From Ciona intestinalis (taxonomy: Eukaryota; Chordata; Ascidiacea; Phlebobranchia; Cionidae): 64,000 nucleotides of DNA. Every line of letters starts with the position of its first letter. The stretch's first letter is position 1. The notes beneath the pieces are model-generated. The model did no database searches and was not told the DNA's origin. It worked only from the letters and a program-made list of their open reading frames with translations. The position numbers were made by a program, and so were the translations under genes. Of this stretch, positions 36,201 to 46,600 are shown in pieces. The stretch spans positions 1,917,589 to 1,981,588 of the forward strand of contig NC_020170.2 of assembly GCF_000224145.3 (NCBI RefSeq). The letters run 5' to 3'.

Positions 36201-38765
36201 ATTTCCACTAGAAATGGCTATCTGAAAAGAAAGTAGCTTCAATAACCCAGAAGCGATCTGCCAGTGTTTCCAACACCAATTCTAATGATGGTGAGCCACC
36301 GAACAAACAAGTTAAAGTGGAAATAAAAATGGAACCACAGCAAGGTAAATAAATGAACATCTTGAAGAAATATAATCTAGTGTCATGAGAAACTATAAAT
36401 ATATTGTTGTATTGGTAAGTGAGCTTTTTTAGGACTGAAAAAATGGGTTACTGATAAGAAAACGCTTTTTATAGATTCGCATTTGATGTATGCCTAATTT
36501 TATCTTCTGAATTTAGGAATAGTGCTTATTTTCTGGTTTCGACATTACTAATTTTGTAGCTGCTATACAGTTTCATTTAGCCTATATTATGTAAAATCTG
36601 TTGTGGCTCTTTTTGTAAATTGCATGAAACTTTTTTCTTCACTAATCTTCTTTGGAAAATTTTACTATAACATAAAGGGACATATAGTAGGATAGGGGAA
36701 GATAGGACACCTTTAGCACATAATATTCAAACACCCTGACCGTGTTTCAAACAATGAACAACAGTCTATGGGAGTCATGAGAAAAAAGTTTTGGAATTAT
36801 TTTAATGTTCTATGTTTACTATCAAAGGGGACAAAAAATAGAATGACAAGGTGTCCCATTTTCTCCCACTCTACTGTATAACAGAATTATCCTAACAATC
36901 CAAGTACAATTATAAACCAATAGTTTTGATATTTCTCTTATAAAACAGATGAAGCAAAATACGATCCTACCAACCCAACAGCTGTTGAACCAGCGGAGCA
37001 AAAAGAGGAAATAAAATCCTTGATATCATCGGTTGCACCTGGTCAGATCAGAGTTACAGTGACCAACACACAAGTGAATACTCAGAATGAAAATGATTCC
37101 GACACCAAAGAAGTAGATATGGATGAAGGGGAGCAAGACGAGGTGAATGCTAATATATTTAATTATGCTACACAACTTTCAACATATATTTCGATTACCA
37201 AAAAAGGCATGTCCACAAATTTAACTTTTTTAAATACTTACACCTTTAGACACAATAGTTTTCTGTTGTAACAGATTTTTTTCTTTTTGTTTTTACAATT
37301 TTATGTATGTAAACTTATAGTAATAAAATTCAATCTTTAGAGACATTATATATATATATATAAATAAAGAACATTTTCTGGTATAAGAAGTTGATATAGG
37401 CCTTAAGGTTTATATTAAAAACCAAAACTGCAATATAATGAAACTTAATCATAAAAACCTACAAAAACTACATGACACATAAAGAGTAAAATATTAATAT
37501 TCTGTGCCAAAAAGTCAGGTTTTAAAAACAGTTAATATGTTATGTAACATTGAAATTTTTTGTACAGGATTCTACAATGAATGAATCCTCTGTAGCATTA
37601 TTAGATAGCACGCCACTGGTTGATGAGAATTCCACCCCTGTGTTAGATGATAATGGTGAAAATGGAAGTATCAACCAGTCAAGTGACTATGATGCTGAAA
37701 CTGATCAACTAATCACAAATGATGTTAAAAAGGATAATTCAGGTATTAAAATATGTTAAATGGTCTGTTATTTTTTAGGAAATGTCGAATTGTACATGAT
37801 TGGTATATATTAGGAATATTTAAATTATTCAATTTTTCCCAATGGTATTCATTATACTGTGGGGTAAAATGGATACCTTCAGCACCTAAATCCTATATTT
37901 TCTAATTTAGTTTTAAGTAATTACCATTGCTCTTAAACTGCTAAGGATACTGTTATATAATTCTGTTAATATACTACAAAATGGTACAAGGAGAATGATA
38001 ATCTTACCCAAAGCCACTATGTACAAATACTTTACTTTGGTAGTTAGGAAAATGCTATGGTTTTGCAACAGACTTTTAGGTTTTCACAGCATTGACTGGC
38101 ATGTCATGGAATTTCAAGGCATGTACACTGTGGCGCCGCCAGGGGGTGTTTAGGGTGTCGCGACCCCCCCCTTTTAAACCAAAAAACAAATATATTTGAA
38201 TATTTTTTTAATAAAAACCCCCTTTATTTTTTTTTCTGGCTGCGCCACTGCATGTACACATTAACGTGACCAAATATGTTAGACCTCATTTTGATTAGTA
38301 GACTGCATGGAAGCCACTCTTTACAATCTACGTAAGCTGAAAGTGGCGCAGTTGAAATCAAATCTTGAAAAACGTGGAATTAAATCAACTGGTTTAAAAA
38401 CTTTGCTCATAAAACGCCTGGAGAAGGTAAGTGTGGATGGTTGGTAAACATCAGGAGAATTTTCTGCACATTGCACTTACATAATATCGGTTTGGGATAT
38501 TTTCGCATATTTATTACAACAAATTTCGTTACATGGGTAATATATGGGTTTTATGAACACTTTAAAAAGGGTAAACTTTGGTGGTAATGATGGGGCTTGG
38601 GTACTTATGTAGGATTCTTTAATTATTTCATCAAATTTGATTTATGAACTGTTTTTCTTGACTTGCTTGTTCCATCAGGTTCTGTTGGAGGAGGCAGCTG
38701 CCTCAGAGAATGAAGAGAATAACAAAGAGGAGGAGGAAAATGATGAGATAGGTGGTGGTGGGTAG
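33256..38765 (+). CDS. RS-rich nuclear protein with matrin-type zinc finger and SAP domain
   Basis: Probably a nuclear RNA/chromatin-associated protein. Twelve exons, all in phase: 33256-33310, 33676-33729, 34084-34731, 34867-34929, 35014-35069, 35441-35531, 35900-36021, 36212-36344, 36949-37142, 37568-37742, 38302-38426, 38679-38765; 600 aa. The start MSRSPPPPAGRPWY is Pro/Ser/Arg-rich. Exon 3 (residues about 37-252) is an RS-like domain with six tandem copies of PPSPRRER and many DWRR/PPRW motifs. Exon 7 encodes a matrin-type C2H2 finger (FFCKICHKFY...THCKSKTH, CxxC then H-x5-H), like ZNF638 and matrin-3. Exon 11 is a SAP domain (LRKLKVAQLKSNLEKRGIKS...LIKRLEK) for DNA/RNA scaffold binding. 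The C-terminus is acidic and ends in GGGG. A polyadenylation signal follows at 39238. I cannot name an exact orthologue; ZNF638/MATR3/CIZ1-like is the nearest description. Confidence 0.85.
34311..34454 (+). repeat. 24-bp tandem repeat coding PPSPRRER
   Basis: Six head-to-tail copies of a 24-base unit inside exon 3 of the RS-rich gene. Copies differ by single bases, mostly silent (AGC/AGT for Ser). The last copy has several changes (CGC AGA GAG AGA). Confidence 0.9.
35105..35260 (-). repeat. SINE-like element, partial
   Basis: TTATCCTCACCGGCCGGAAA, then CTTAACGACAAGCTCCAACC and CTAACGGATTGTCAAAATTA. Degraded and mixed in order. Another short tail piece lies at 35820-35880. Confidence 0.45.
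36683..36880 (-). mobile_element. MITE, full-length, reversed
   Basis: TATAGTAGGATAGGGGAAGA at the left and TTTTCTCCCACTCTACTGTA at the right are inverted repeats. The interior runs in reverse order (TTTAGCACATAATATTCAAA first, then CTATGGGAGTCATGAG). Confidence 0.8.
37855..38010 (-). repeat. MITE-like fragment
   Basis: CTGTGGGGTAAAATGGATAC and CTTCAGCACCTAAATCC resemble the reversed right end of the diverged MITE copies at 28753 and 52027. The other end is not clear. Confidence 0.45.
38128..38250. mobile_element. hAT-like MITE with 8-bp target duplication
   Basis: Element of 123 bp. The left end is CTGTGGCGCCGCCAGGGGG and the right end, read on the complement, is CAGTGGCGCAGCCAG. It is flanked on both sides by CATGTACA (38120-38127 and 38251-38258). 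Eight-base target duplications and CAGTGGCG ends are typical of the hAT superfamily. It sits in the intron before the SAP exon and carries no coding sequence. Confidence 0.8.
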
Positions 38766-39237
38766 ATTTCCGTTCACAGATTTTCTGTTATTCAGATGAG
38801 AATTAGAAAGAAGATCTGTTGTTTTACCAGAGAAATCAGGGCAGTCCACACTGGGTGAAAGGAGTTGAAAGTGCAGAAGATACTGTTTGCGAGAAATCTG
38901 TTTAAGCTTATTCTGAAAGAAACTTGCGAAAAATGTTTCAGTTAGTTGCGAAAATAATTTGAGTTGCGAAAAATATTTTAGTTGTTCGCATAGATTGAGA
39001 AGTAAAGCCAGTTCAAATTTCACTGAAAATAGTAAAGTGTTTATCTTAATTTTTTCATTCAATTTTACTTTTTTTATTGGTCAGGAGTTATGTAAAAGAA
39101 AAGACAAAATTCGGTTATTAAATTGATGTTTTAGTTGTAAGTTTCAGTGTTTGTACAGTATCTTGTGTATTTTCACCCTTTTGCCTTGTGGATTGCATAT
39201 TTAGAACAGATGAGCTCAAGAAAAAGATGATGTGCTT

Positions 39238-39243
39238 AATAAA
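39238..39243 (+). terminator. polyadenylation signal for the short SAP-gene transcript
   Basis: AATAAA about 470 bases after the TAG at 38763-38765. It would end a transcript that does not use the downstream exons. Confidence 0.55.
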
Positions 39244-39820
39244 ACACAGGTCTAAAAGTTGTCTGATCTTTCAGAATTTAAAAACGTTTAGTTTGTAGAG
39301 AACCTTAACAAGTCAATTTATTTAAATATAATAATGGTTTAAAATAATTTGACAAGCAAATTAAATACCGGGATTTTTTTACATAAATTTAAATGACTGC
39401 AAAAATCACACAGTATTAATCATAGCCACAATATATGTAATGTTATTTAAGCTTGTATACAAAAAAACAACTACTAAAAATTATATTGTGTAGGTCTAAA
39501 TAACAATGGATCAGTTTTAAACGAATCTCTGTGATTCAAAGAATTTGTTATTCAGCTAGCTGTAACACAATACTTTAATTTGTGATTAGTCACATTCAAT
39601 AAATGGTAAATAAAGACAGAAGTTAAGACCGACTTGGGTTAAATTTAAAATCACTTCCAGTGGTGTTATGCGACTCTCTTCGCTTTCAGTTTGTTATACA
39701 ATTTTACACACAATTTTTATAATGCTATATATCCAATTGTCAGATATTTTTTAATTCAGTTTAGCATATTGTTTTTCCATAATTTTCCTTGAATAAAAAT
39801 GTCTTGAAAATTTAAAACAG

Positions 39821-40617
39821 TTTTGTGGAAATCAAATACTAAACCTATGACTGATACAGGTGAAAATGAAGATGAAATTGTGGAAAATGAAGCTGAGGAA
39901 AGCCGAGACCAAATATTGACTTTAAAGATGATCGAATCTGATGTGGAAGCCTCGAATAAGAAAGAGCATTGGATCACTGAGCGAGAGTTGGAAAGAGAAT
40001 TATTAGCGGTTTGTTTAGACTTGAATAAATAAATTATGTCTATTTATCCTTACATGGTGGGGCAGCTACAGTTATTAAACATGGGTGTTTCATATACCAC
40101 ATGCCCAAAATCTGTGGGTGTTTATTTTTTTCGGTTTGGCTGACAATTTGGATAACCTAACCTATTATAGTAGCTGTGGGGTTAAAGCATTAATTGTCCT
40201 ATCCAAGAGCATATGATATCGTTATAGTAGCATCAAGCTTTGAACCCACTATCTTTCGGGACTTTGCGAGCACTCTAGCCATGGTGCTGGACATTTCTGT
40301 TAACGATTAAACAGTGAAATTATGGTTATTGGTTACCAGTAACTTTAGTTTAAGGAATAGTTTCTGAGTGGTTATTTTTAAAACTGTTTTATCATTACCC
40401 AAATGAAGAAAAAATTTCTTTGTTAACTTTTTAGTTGGAAGGCGTAAAACAAGTAAACAAACTTACATTTGAAAAATACAAAGTCGGAAAAAAGACGGTT
40501 GTCGAGTGGACTATCAGTGTAAACTTTGATGGGGAAATGTCGGAAGATGGTTTATTCTTTTTCATGCCGTCTCATCAACAACTGTCTTACAAAGCAACAT
40601 TGGAAAATGAGGCGTGA
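39821..40617 (+). CDS. possible alternative 3' exons of the SAP gene (or a separate small gene)
   Basis: Two coding exons with good splice sites: 39821-40008 and 40435-40617, ending in TGA. They encode an acidic stretch (GENEDEIVENEAEESRD), a charged helix (WITERELERELLA) and a last part with VGKKTVVEWTISVNFDGEMS that I do not recognise. The first needs an upstream phase of one. An internal AG|GTGGTG donor at 38751, inside the last SAP-gene exon, gives exactly that phase, so a longer SAP-gene isoform (NDEI joined to VLWKSNT) is possible. No plausible ATG starts the first exon on its own. An AATAAA lies at 40878-40883. Confidence 0.55.
40035..40285 (-). repeat. SINE-like element
   Basis: Reverse copy from TATCCTTACATGGTGGGGC through ATGGGTGTTTCATATACC to CATCAAGCTTTGAACCCAC. 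It lies between the two downstream exons of the SAP gene. Confidence 0.65.
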
Positions 40618-40877
40618 CTTGGTGGTTTACAAATTCAATGAAATACAATTGTTGTTGGGTTTTGTAATCATTGTTAAAACTTTTGAGTCACTATACATAA
40701 ATGAACACCCAGCGGTTGGGGCTTTTAGTTTGTTTTAGATGTAGTATTTTCCACTGCACTAAAATACTTACTTGCCAATGTTGTAAGTTAGTTTAAATAT
40801 CAATGAATTTTTTTATGCTCTCTAACACCTAATTTGAGTAATGAAGTTTTGTTGCTGTAATTATTGAACACGAAATA

Positions 40878-40883
40878 ATAAAA
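40878..40883 (+). terminator. polyadenylation signal after the distal SAP-gene exons
   Basis: AATAAA about 260 bases past the TGA at 40617. Confidence 0.5.
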
Positions 40884-40899
40884 TTGCGTAATCACAATA

Positions 40900-41782
40900 C
40901 TTATTTTTTTTGCTACTTTTTGCTTTCAACATCTTTTTTCTCCTAAAATTTTCTGTAACCCCTCACGATTAATAGTATATCATATATATGCAGTACTTTT
41001 TGTAAGCAAAATTGTTACAATCTTGCAGCCTATGAAGTTTATAACGCAAGCCCCAGTTTGTGAAGCCCTTTGTTATAGGACAAAATATATCTAATGATCA
41101 GTTAACCACAAGTCAAAATTAATGTTGATAAAAGTACACACCAGACCAATATAAATGTCTAAACTTTTTATTATTCGGTCTACATGAAAGTACATACAAA
41201 CTAAATAATAACACTACAATCTATTGTCAACAGTGACATTAAACAGTAAAAGTTTCATTTGTGAGAGTTTGTCTGTTAAAGAATTAGGTTGCAAAAAAGA
41301 ATAAACATATATTATATAAATAATGTGTTTTATGTAAGTTTCTATTTTAAATAGTAAACTTTACAAAGGGGAAATAATAAGGCTGAATATATTAGGATGC
41401 CAGTATAGGTAGGAAACGTAAAGGAATAAATAAATAGTAATGTTTGCATAAGCAGTGATATTTCATTTATATTGAATTTTATTTGAAGTATTGTATGAGT
41501 CTGTTATACAAGAGAGAAGTTGTGTAAATAAAATGTGTAAGGAGTAAAACTAGGTATATATGCAGGATAATTCATTAATTTCACTAAAAAAGTTTATATA
41601 TATGTTAAAAATGAATATACCTGAAAAAAATCTCATTTTTGCAACAACTTTAGTTGTAATTCGGCAGTTAATATTATATAATGAAAATGTTAAATTAGGA
41701 GTTCTTACACCATCAATTCAGACATTTGTGTAACTTAATAAGAAATATTGCAATATGATACTGTATTGTGATGTTTTTTATT
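40900..41782. other. convergent spacer, 3' UTR of the BCH gene
   Basis: AT-rich, no gene seen. Probably mostly the 3' UTR of the minus-strand BCH gene; TTTATT at about 41166 is an AATAAA on its strand. Confidence 0.45.
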
Positions 41783-42859
41783 CTAGCCCTCTTCACTGCT
41801 AGTGGATGTCTTAACACACTCAGTTGAGCCATCAGTATTAACCACAACAGTATCATTGCTTGGTCTCTCTTTTTTTGGACTTGATATTTTCAAGTCGTAT
41901 TGTTGAACCATATCAGGAATAACTACATTGTCGAGAGTTACCACATCTGCAAGCCTATGTAGCGTGGATACCAGCTTTAACTTCTTGCTGAATTTGGAAC
42001 TGATAAACGGCCGGAAAAAGCCTATTAGAAACCGTATGTACCACGATGGGTGCACCACTACCAAACATTTGAGATTTTTTCTGAGTCGTCTATGGATCAT
42101 TTGATAACATCGCTTCAACCAGTTTAATGGTGGTAGATTTTTTCTCCTGCATCCTCCGTTAAAAAATATGATCATGTAATCCTCTGCTACAAGCATTTCC
42201 AATGTGCTTACTATGTAAAGGAACAAATTATCCATAATGTAACGGTAATCAGTCTGCTGCGTATCTGGTAAATAACATGCAGAGAACACGACAATTGCAT
42301 TTAAACCTTCTCCATAATATCCACCATGAGATAAAATCTGTCTGTAAGGAGTAACTGCTCCCATATCAAGTTTGTAATTTTTCTCACCAATCATGACGGT
42401 CCTCCAGTTAGTAGGAGCGGTAGTAACATCTGGGGTGGTTGGTTCACTTGGAGTTTTTTGCACAACAGGTGTATCATTATCCCACTCTAAATCAACACCA
42501 GAGTTTTGTTGTGGAGAATCAACGGAGGAATCAAGATCATCAGGAGTAGCAAGCTCCTCCGGAGTAAGCATCCCATCTATGTCCGAGTCCTCTGCATCAC
42601 CAAACTGCGCTGTCAATTTTTTTCTCGCTCGTTCGTATTCGGATTCTCTTTCCACAGTTTCCAATCTTTGAAAACTTTGCCCTGGTTGTCCTGATAAAGC
42701 AACAAGATCATCTTCTTCCCAATTGCCTTCAAACATAATCTCCGTAGATTCATTGTTGTTTACGACTTCACTATTGGAGCGATCCTTGATACTCGTATCT
42801 GCAATCCCATCCTCCAGATCTTTCATGGAATTATCTAAGTTCGCACTGTCGTTCATCAT
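41783..42859 (-). CDS. BNIP2/caytaxin-family BCH-domain protein, intronless
   Basis: Members of this family bind small GTPases, kinesin light chain or membranes through a Sec14-like BCH domain. One uninterrupted ORF of 358 aa. The N-terminal half is acidic and Ser/Thr-rich, with NWEEDDLVALSGQPGQSFQR and a W-acidic motif DLEWDNDTP like the kinesin-binding WED motif of caytaxin/BNIP2. Residues about 160-320 form the BCH domain: YRYIMDNLFLYIVSTLEMLV, YMIIFFNGGCRRKN, LPPLNWLKRCYQMIHRRLRK, LKCLVVVHPSWYIRFLIGFF and RPFISSKFSKKL are hallmark blocks. Human BNIP2 is 314 aa and caytaxin 371 aa. A TTCTCAATACAG acceptor directly precedes the ATG, so a 5' non-coding exon upstream is likely. The coding part has no introns, unlike its neighbours. 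Confidence 0.93.
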   Translation of the reverse strand: MMNDSANLDNSMKDLEDGIADTSIKDRSNSEVVNNNESTEIMFEGNWEEDDLVALSGQPGQSFQRLETVERESEYERARKKLTAQFGDAEDSDIDGMLTPEELATPDDLDSSVDSPQQNSGVDLEWDNDTPVVQKTPSEPTTPDVTTAPTNWRTVMIGEKNYKLDMGAVTPYRQILSHGGYYGEGLNAIVVFSACYLPDTQQTDYRYIMDNLFLYIVSTLEMLVAEDYMIIFFNGGCRRKNLPPLNWLKRCYQMIHRRLRKNLKCLVVVHPSWYIRFLIGFFRPFISSKFSKKLKLVSTLHRLADVVTLDNVVIPDMVQQYDLKISSPKKERPSNDTVVVNTDGSTECVKTSTSSEEG

Positions 42860-43664
42860 ATCTGTATTGAGAATCTTATTACACCAGGTTTAATAACGAT
42901 TATATTTTACAAGCCAGGATTATTTATAAAAAAAAATTATTACATAGAAACTGTATTATGTAATAAAGTTTATGTGAACTTTAAAACTGTACATATGTAA
43001 TAATCTGTTCATGTAAAAAGGCGGGAAGTGCTTCTTTTACTTCTGAAGTCTGATTTTATAATTGTATTTTGTATAAATACTTAAAGCAATTACATTTGAC
43101 ATACCTGCTGTTTAACACCATTCATTGAATGCTTGTTTATTTCACAGTGCTTCAATATATCGTAACATTTGCGCAGGATAACGGTGATTAATGTTCACAA
43201 CACACAAATGCAGTTTAAATAACATACATATCTGTCTTCTGAGTGGCAACAGTGATTAATCAATAACTGTATATGGTAATTACCGTGCTGGTGTGAAGAT
43301 AAATGAAACAATTTTATGAACTTTGCATGGCGCAAATACACAACTATGTGACTGCTAAAACATATATAAAATAGCATAAACGATTTAAATACGCAGTACA
43401 CCACAGCTAAGCAAAAGATTAAAACCTAATCTCTTTGCGCTAAGTAAATAAATACAGCCTTTAAAAACGATATTCTATATTTATGTTTTTTCAAATTATG
43501 CGCTAGAGGGCGTAACTTTCCAACCGCGGGGAAAGAACCGTTGGTTTGAACTTTTATTTTGGAAAGTTTACTTTTATAAACGTAGCTGCAACTACGAAAG
43601 CTTGCCTAGTTACGAGGAAATCGGTGATATAAACGTTCGTGTTGTTATTGATAAAGATTTAAGT
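42860..43664. promoter_or_regulatory. head-to-head region, BCH gene / POC1
   Basis: About 800 bp between the two start codons. It should hold the POC1 promoter and 5' UTR and the BCH gene's 5' non-coding exon and promoter. GCGCTAGAGGGCGTAAC near 43500 is the most GC-rich stretch. No TATA box assigned. Confidence 0.4.
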
Positions 43665-46600
43665 ATGGCATTAGCCATGGTAAGTTTACAAGCTTGTAGT
43701 TTTTCGTGTATAAAAATCGTTTGTGTTGAAAATAGAAGTTACCATGTGTGTAAAGTTTCAAGTAAAATTCTGGCGAAAATGTGTATGTTTATATTAACAA
43801 CAGTTTATTTAATAGGTATTATTTTTATGCGATATAAAACAAAACTTTGTAACTATTGTTGTGCACCACATATACCAAATTTAAAAATGCGTTAATAATT
43901 AAACAAAAAGTTAATCCCTAATTATATGTTTTTAAACTTACAGAATGATCCGACTTTGGAGCGTCAGTTCAAGGGACACAGAGACACAATAACCAGCTGT
44001 GATTTTAATCCCAACATGAAACAATTAGGTGACTGTTAAAAATAGTTTTACTTTAATTTTCCGTAATGTCAGTCATGTCTGTGTCTATACTTGCAGAGTG
44101 GGACATGAGTAAGAATGATCTTTTTGCTTTAGATTTGGTCCAGTATGCGTCTTGCACAAAAACGTCTTGGTTATACACATCATAATTTGTTCCATTCATG
44201 GCAATTAAAAACTTCTCCACTTTAAACAAATGTTGATCTATTTAAATTTACATTAATAAGTTATATATGTGAGTGATATGTGTTTAGTTTTTGTGTTGAA
44301 ACTCATATTTGTATTTATCACCAGCCACTGGTTCCATGGATTCGTGTTTGATGGTTTGGAATTTTAAACCCAACATGAGATCCTACAGATTTGTTGGACA
44401 TAAGGTTTGTTTTTAAAACAAAAATAAATTGTTTAAAAGAATTTTTATAACATTGCATAAAAACTTAGGCGAAATTTACGCAATAGTGAACTAGTGTTAT
44501 TATCTATTAAAATCTATTTAATGTCTAGTTTAGTATATTTAAAATATAAAGTTGCAATTAAGTAAAGTATAAGCTACTAGAACAATAGGCTACGTATTGT
44601 TTGCAGTAATATATATATAATAATGACCTAATCTTACCCAATAACTATGACAGAAATAAATGAACAATTTACACCATATATAACACCTTTATTAAAAATT
44701 AAAAAAAAATTATTTTATCGAATTTTTATCCTTTGCTTTTTAACTTTTTTACCCATAGGATGCTATTCTCTCCGTTCAATTCTCACCATCTGGTCACCTT
44801 GTTGCTTCTGCTTCCAGGGATAAAACAGTTCGGCTCTGGATTCCTAGCGTGTTCGTATTTTTTTATATTATTTTAATATTATTGCTTGCATTTTGTTTAT
44901 TATAAAATTCGTCAAAAATGTGTTATGAACTGTAAATTTTTATTCAATTTTTTTTAAAACAGGGTGTGTGCAAGAATTGAAGTTTTTCTTAAATTTCACT
45001 GGTATTTTTATACACTTACTTACATTATCTAACTGGATTAAATTGAGGTACTTTTCAACTTGACCCAAATCAATGATATTTCAATACACCTAAAGTCAGT
45101 GAAATTTCAATACCTTACGCTGAATTTATATTTCTCTTACTAATTTTCATTTCAATTTACAGTAAAGGAGAATCCACTGTTTTCAAAGCACACACAGCCA
45201 CAGTTAGAAGCGTCAATTTTTCTAGCGATGGACTTCACTTGCTCACAGCAGCTGATGATAAAACTATCAAAGTTTGGTCGGTTCATCGACAAAAGTTTCA
45301 GTTTTCACTCACCCAACATATGAACTGGGTACGCTGTGCTAGGTAAGTCCCATTATTGAGTATATATATATAGATAATTTGTTTCAATGATATTCTATGT
45401 GGGCAAGACTTTTGTCAAGGACCTGGATTTAGGCCATATTTGACCCATTACCCTTTATCCCTCTGACCCTGCCCAAAGACCCAGGTTATAAATGTCTTTT
45501 TATGGGACCAGTGTAACACTGTCATTGCAACTCCATTAGCAACACACAGTTCTTAACTTGCAATAATATACAGAATTACAGAACTATTTAGCTTGTGGTC
45601 ATTAGCATACTTTTTAGTGTAGGTTAATGAACCAAGGGATGCTGAGTTCAAGGTTCGATATTGCTAGTTTTGCTACCATACTTGGCTTGTTTGCTTTTAT
45701 TTTTGTGTAAGACTTTAATGATAAATGTTCCATTTTAGTGGTGGGTGGCCTAATGTTTTTAACAATCATAAATATTAAATATAGAAATGACGATGGCATT
45801 AAAAATAAATTTGATTGACAGATTTTCCCCGGACAACAGACTGATTGTTTCAGGAAGTGACGACAAAACTGTAAAGTTATGGGACAGGTAATGTAGTTAG
45901 TTAATACTACAACATATTACCTCTTTGCATCTTAAAAATTTGAACATTTAGAGCTTTTCTCCAGAATAAAAATTTAAGAATAATTTTTTTGCGAAGTATG
46001 ATATGGCAAATACAGTTGAATTTCATTTTGCTGTATTCCAACATAACGATTCTTAAGCTGGTAGTGTGTAACTTTCATCGGAATGGTGACAAACCTACAT
46101 GTTCGCCATGAAATAACTTGCTTTTATGATCAGCGACAAACAAATCCAAAATATGGATTCCTATATTGCTACCAATTCATATTTCCTCTTTAAAGTTTTA
46201 AAAATTTGCACTTTTGCAAATTAATGGATTGGGCACTTTTTTATTAAGAAGGCACTCTTATTAGCGACCTACAGTAAATTAGTAATAAATTATATTTCAG
46301 ATTAAAATATGTTTACAAACAGTGTTTTTTGGTTTCCGTTTAACATCTTTCACCATCCTACAGAAACAGTAAAGAATGTGTTCATACCTACTTCCAACAC
46401 GGTGGTTTTGTCAACCATGTTGAGTTCCACCCAAGTGGAACTTGCATAGCAGCTGCTGGTACAGATTCAACTGTTAAAGTTTGGGATATTAGGACCAATA
46501 AACTTCTACAACATTATCAAGGTATCTTTCCACCTTTTTAGTTCTATAAACATTTTTATGTCTATTTTTGTCTAACTTTATTATTTTAATGCATTTTACC

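Noticed and set aside
37345..37365. TA-rich runs (also at 24550, 35270, 61878) as possible origins or CRISPR-like repeats
   Set aside because: Simple microsatellites without spacers or regular spacing; nothing suggests a CRISPR array in this eukaryotic sequence.
42393..42671. 92-codon plus-strand ORF inside the BCH gene
   Set aside because: Antisense shadow of the Ser/Asp-rich N-terminal half of a well-supported gene.
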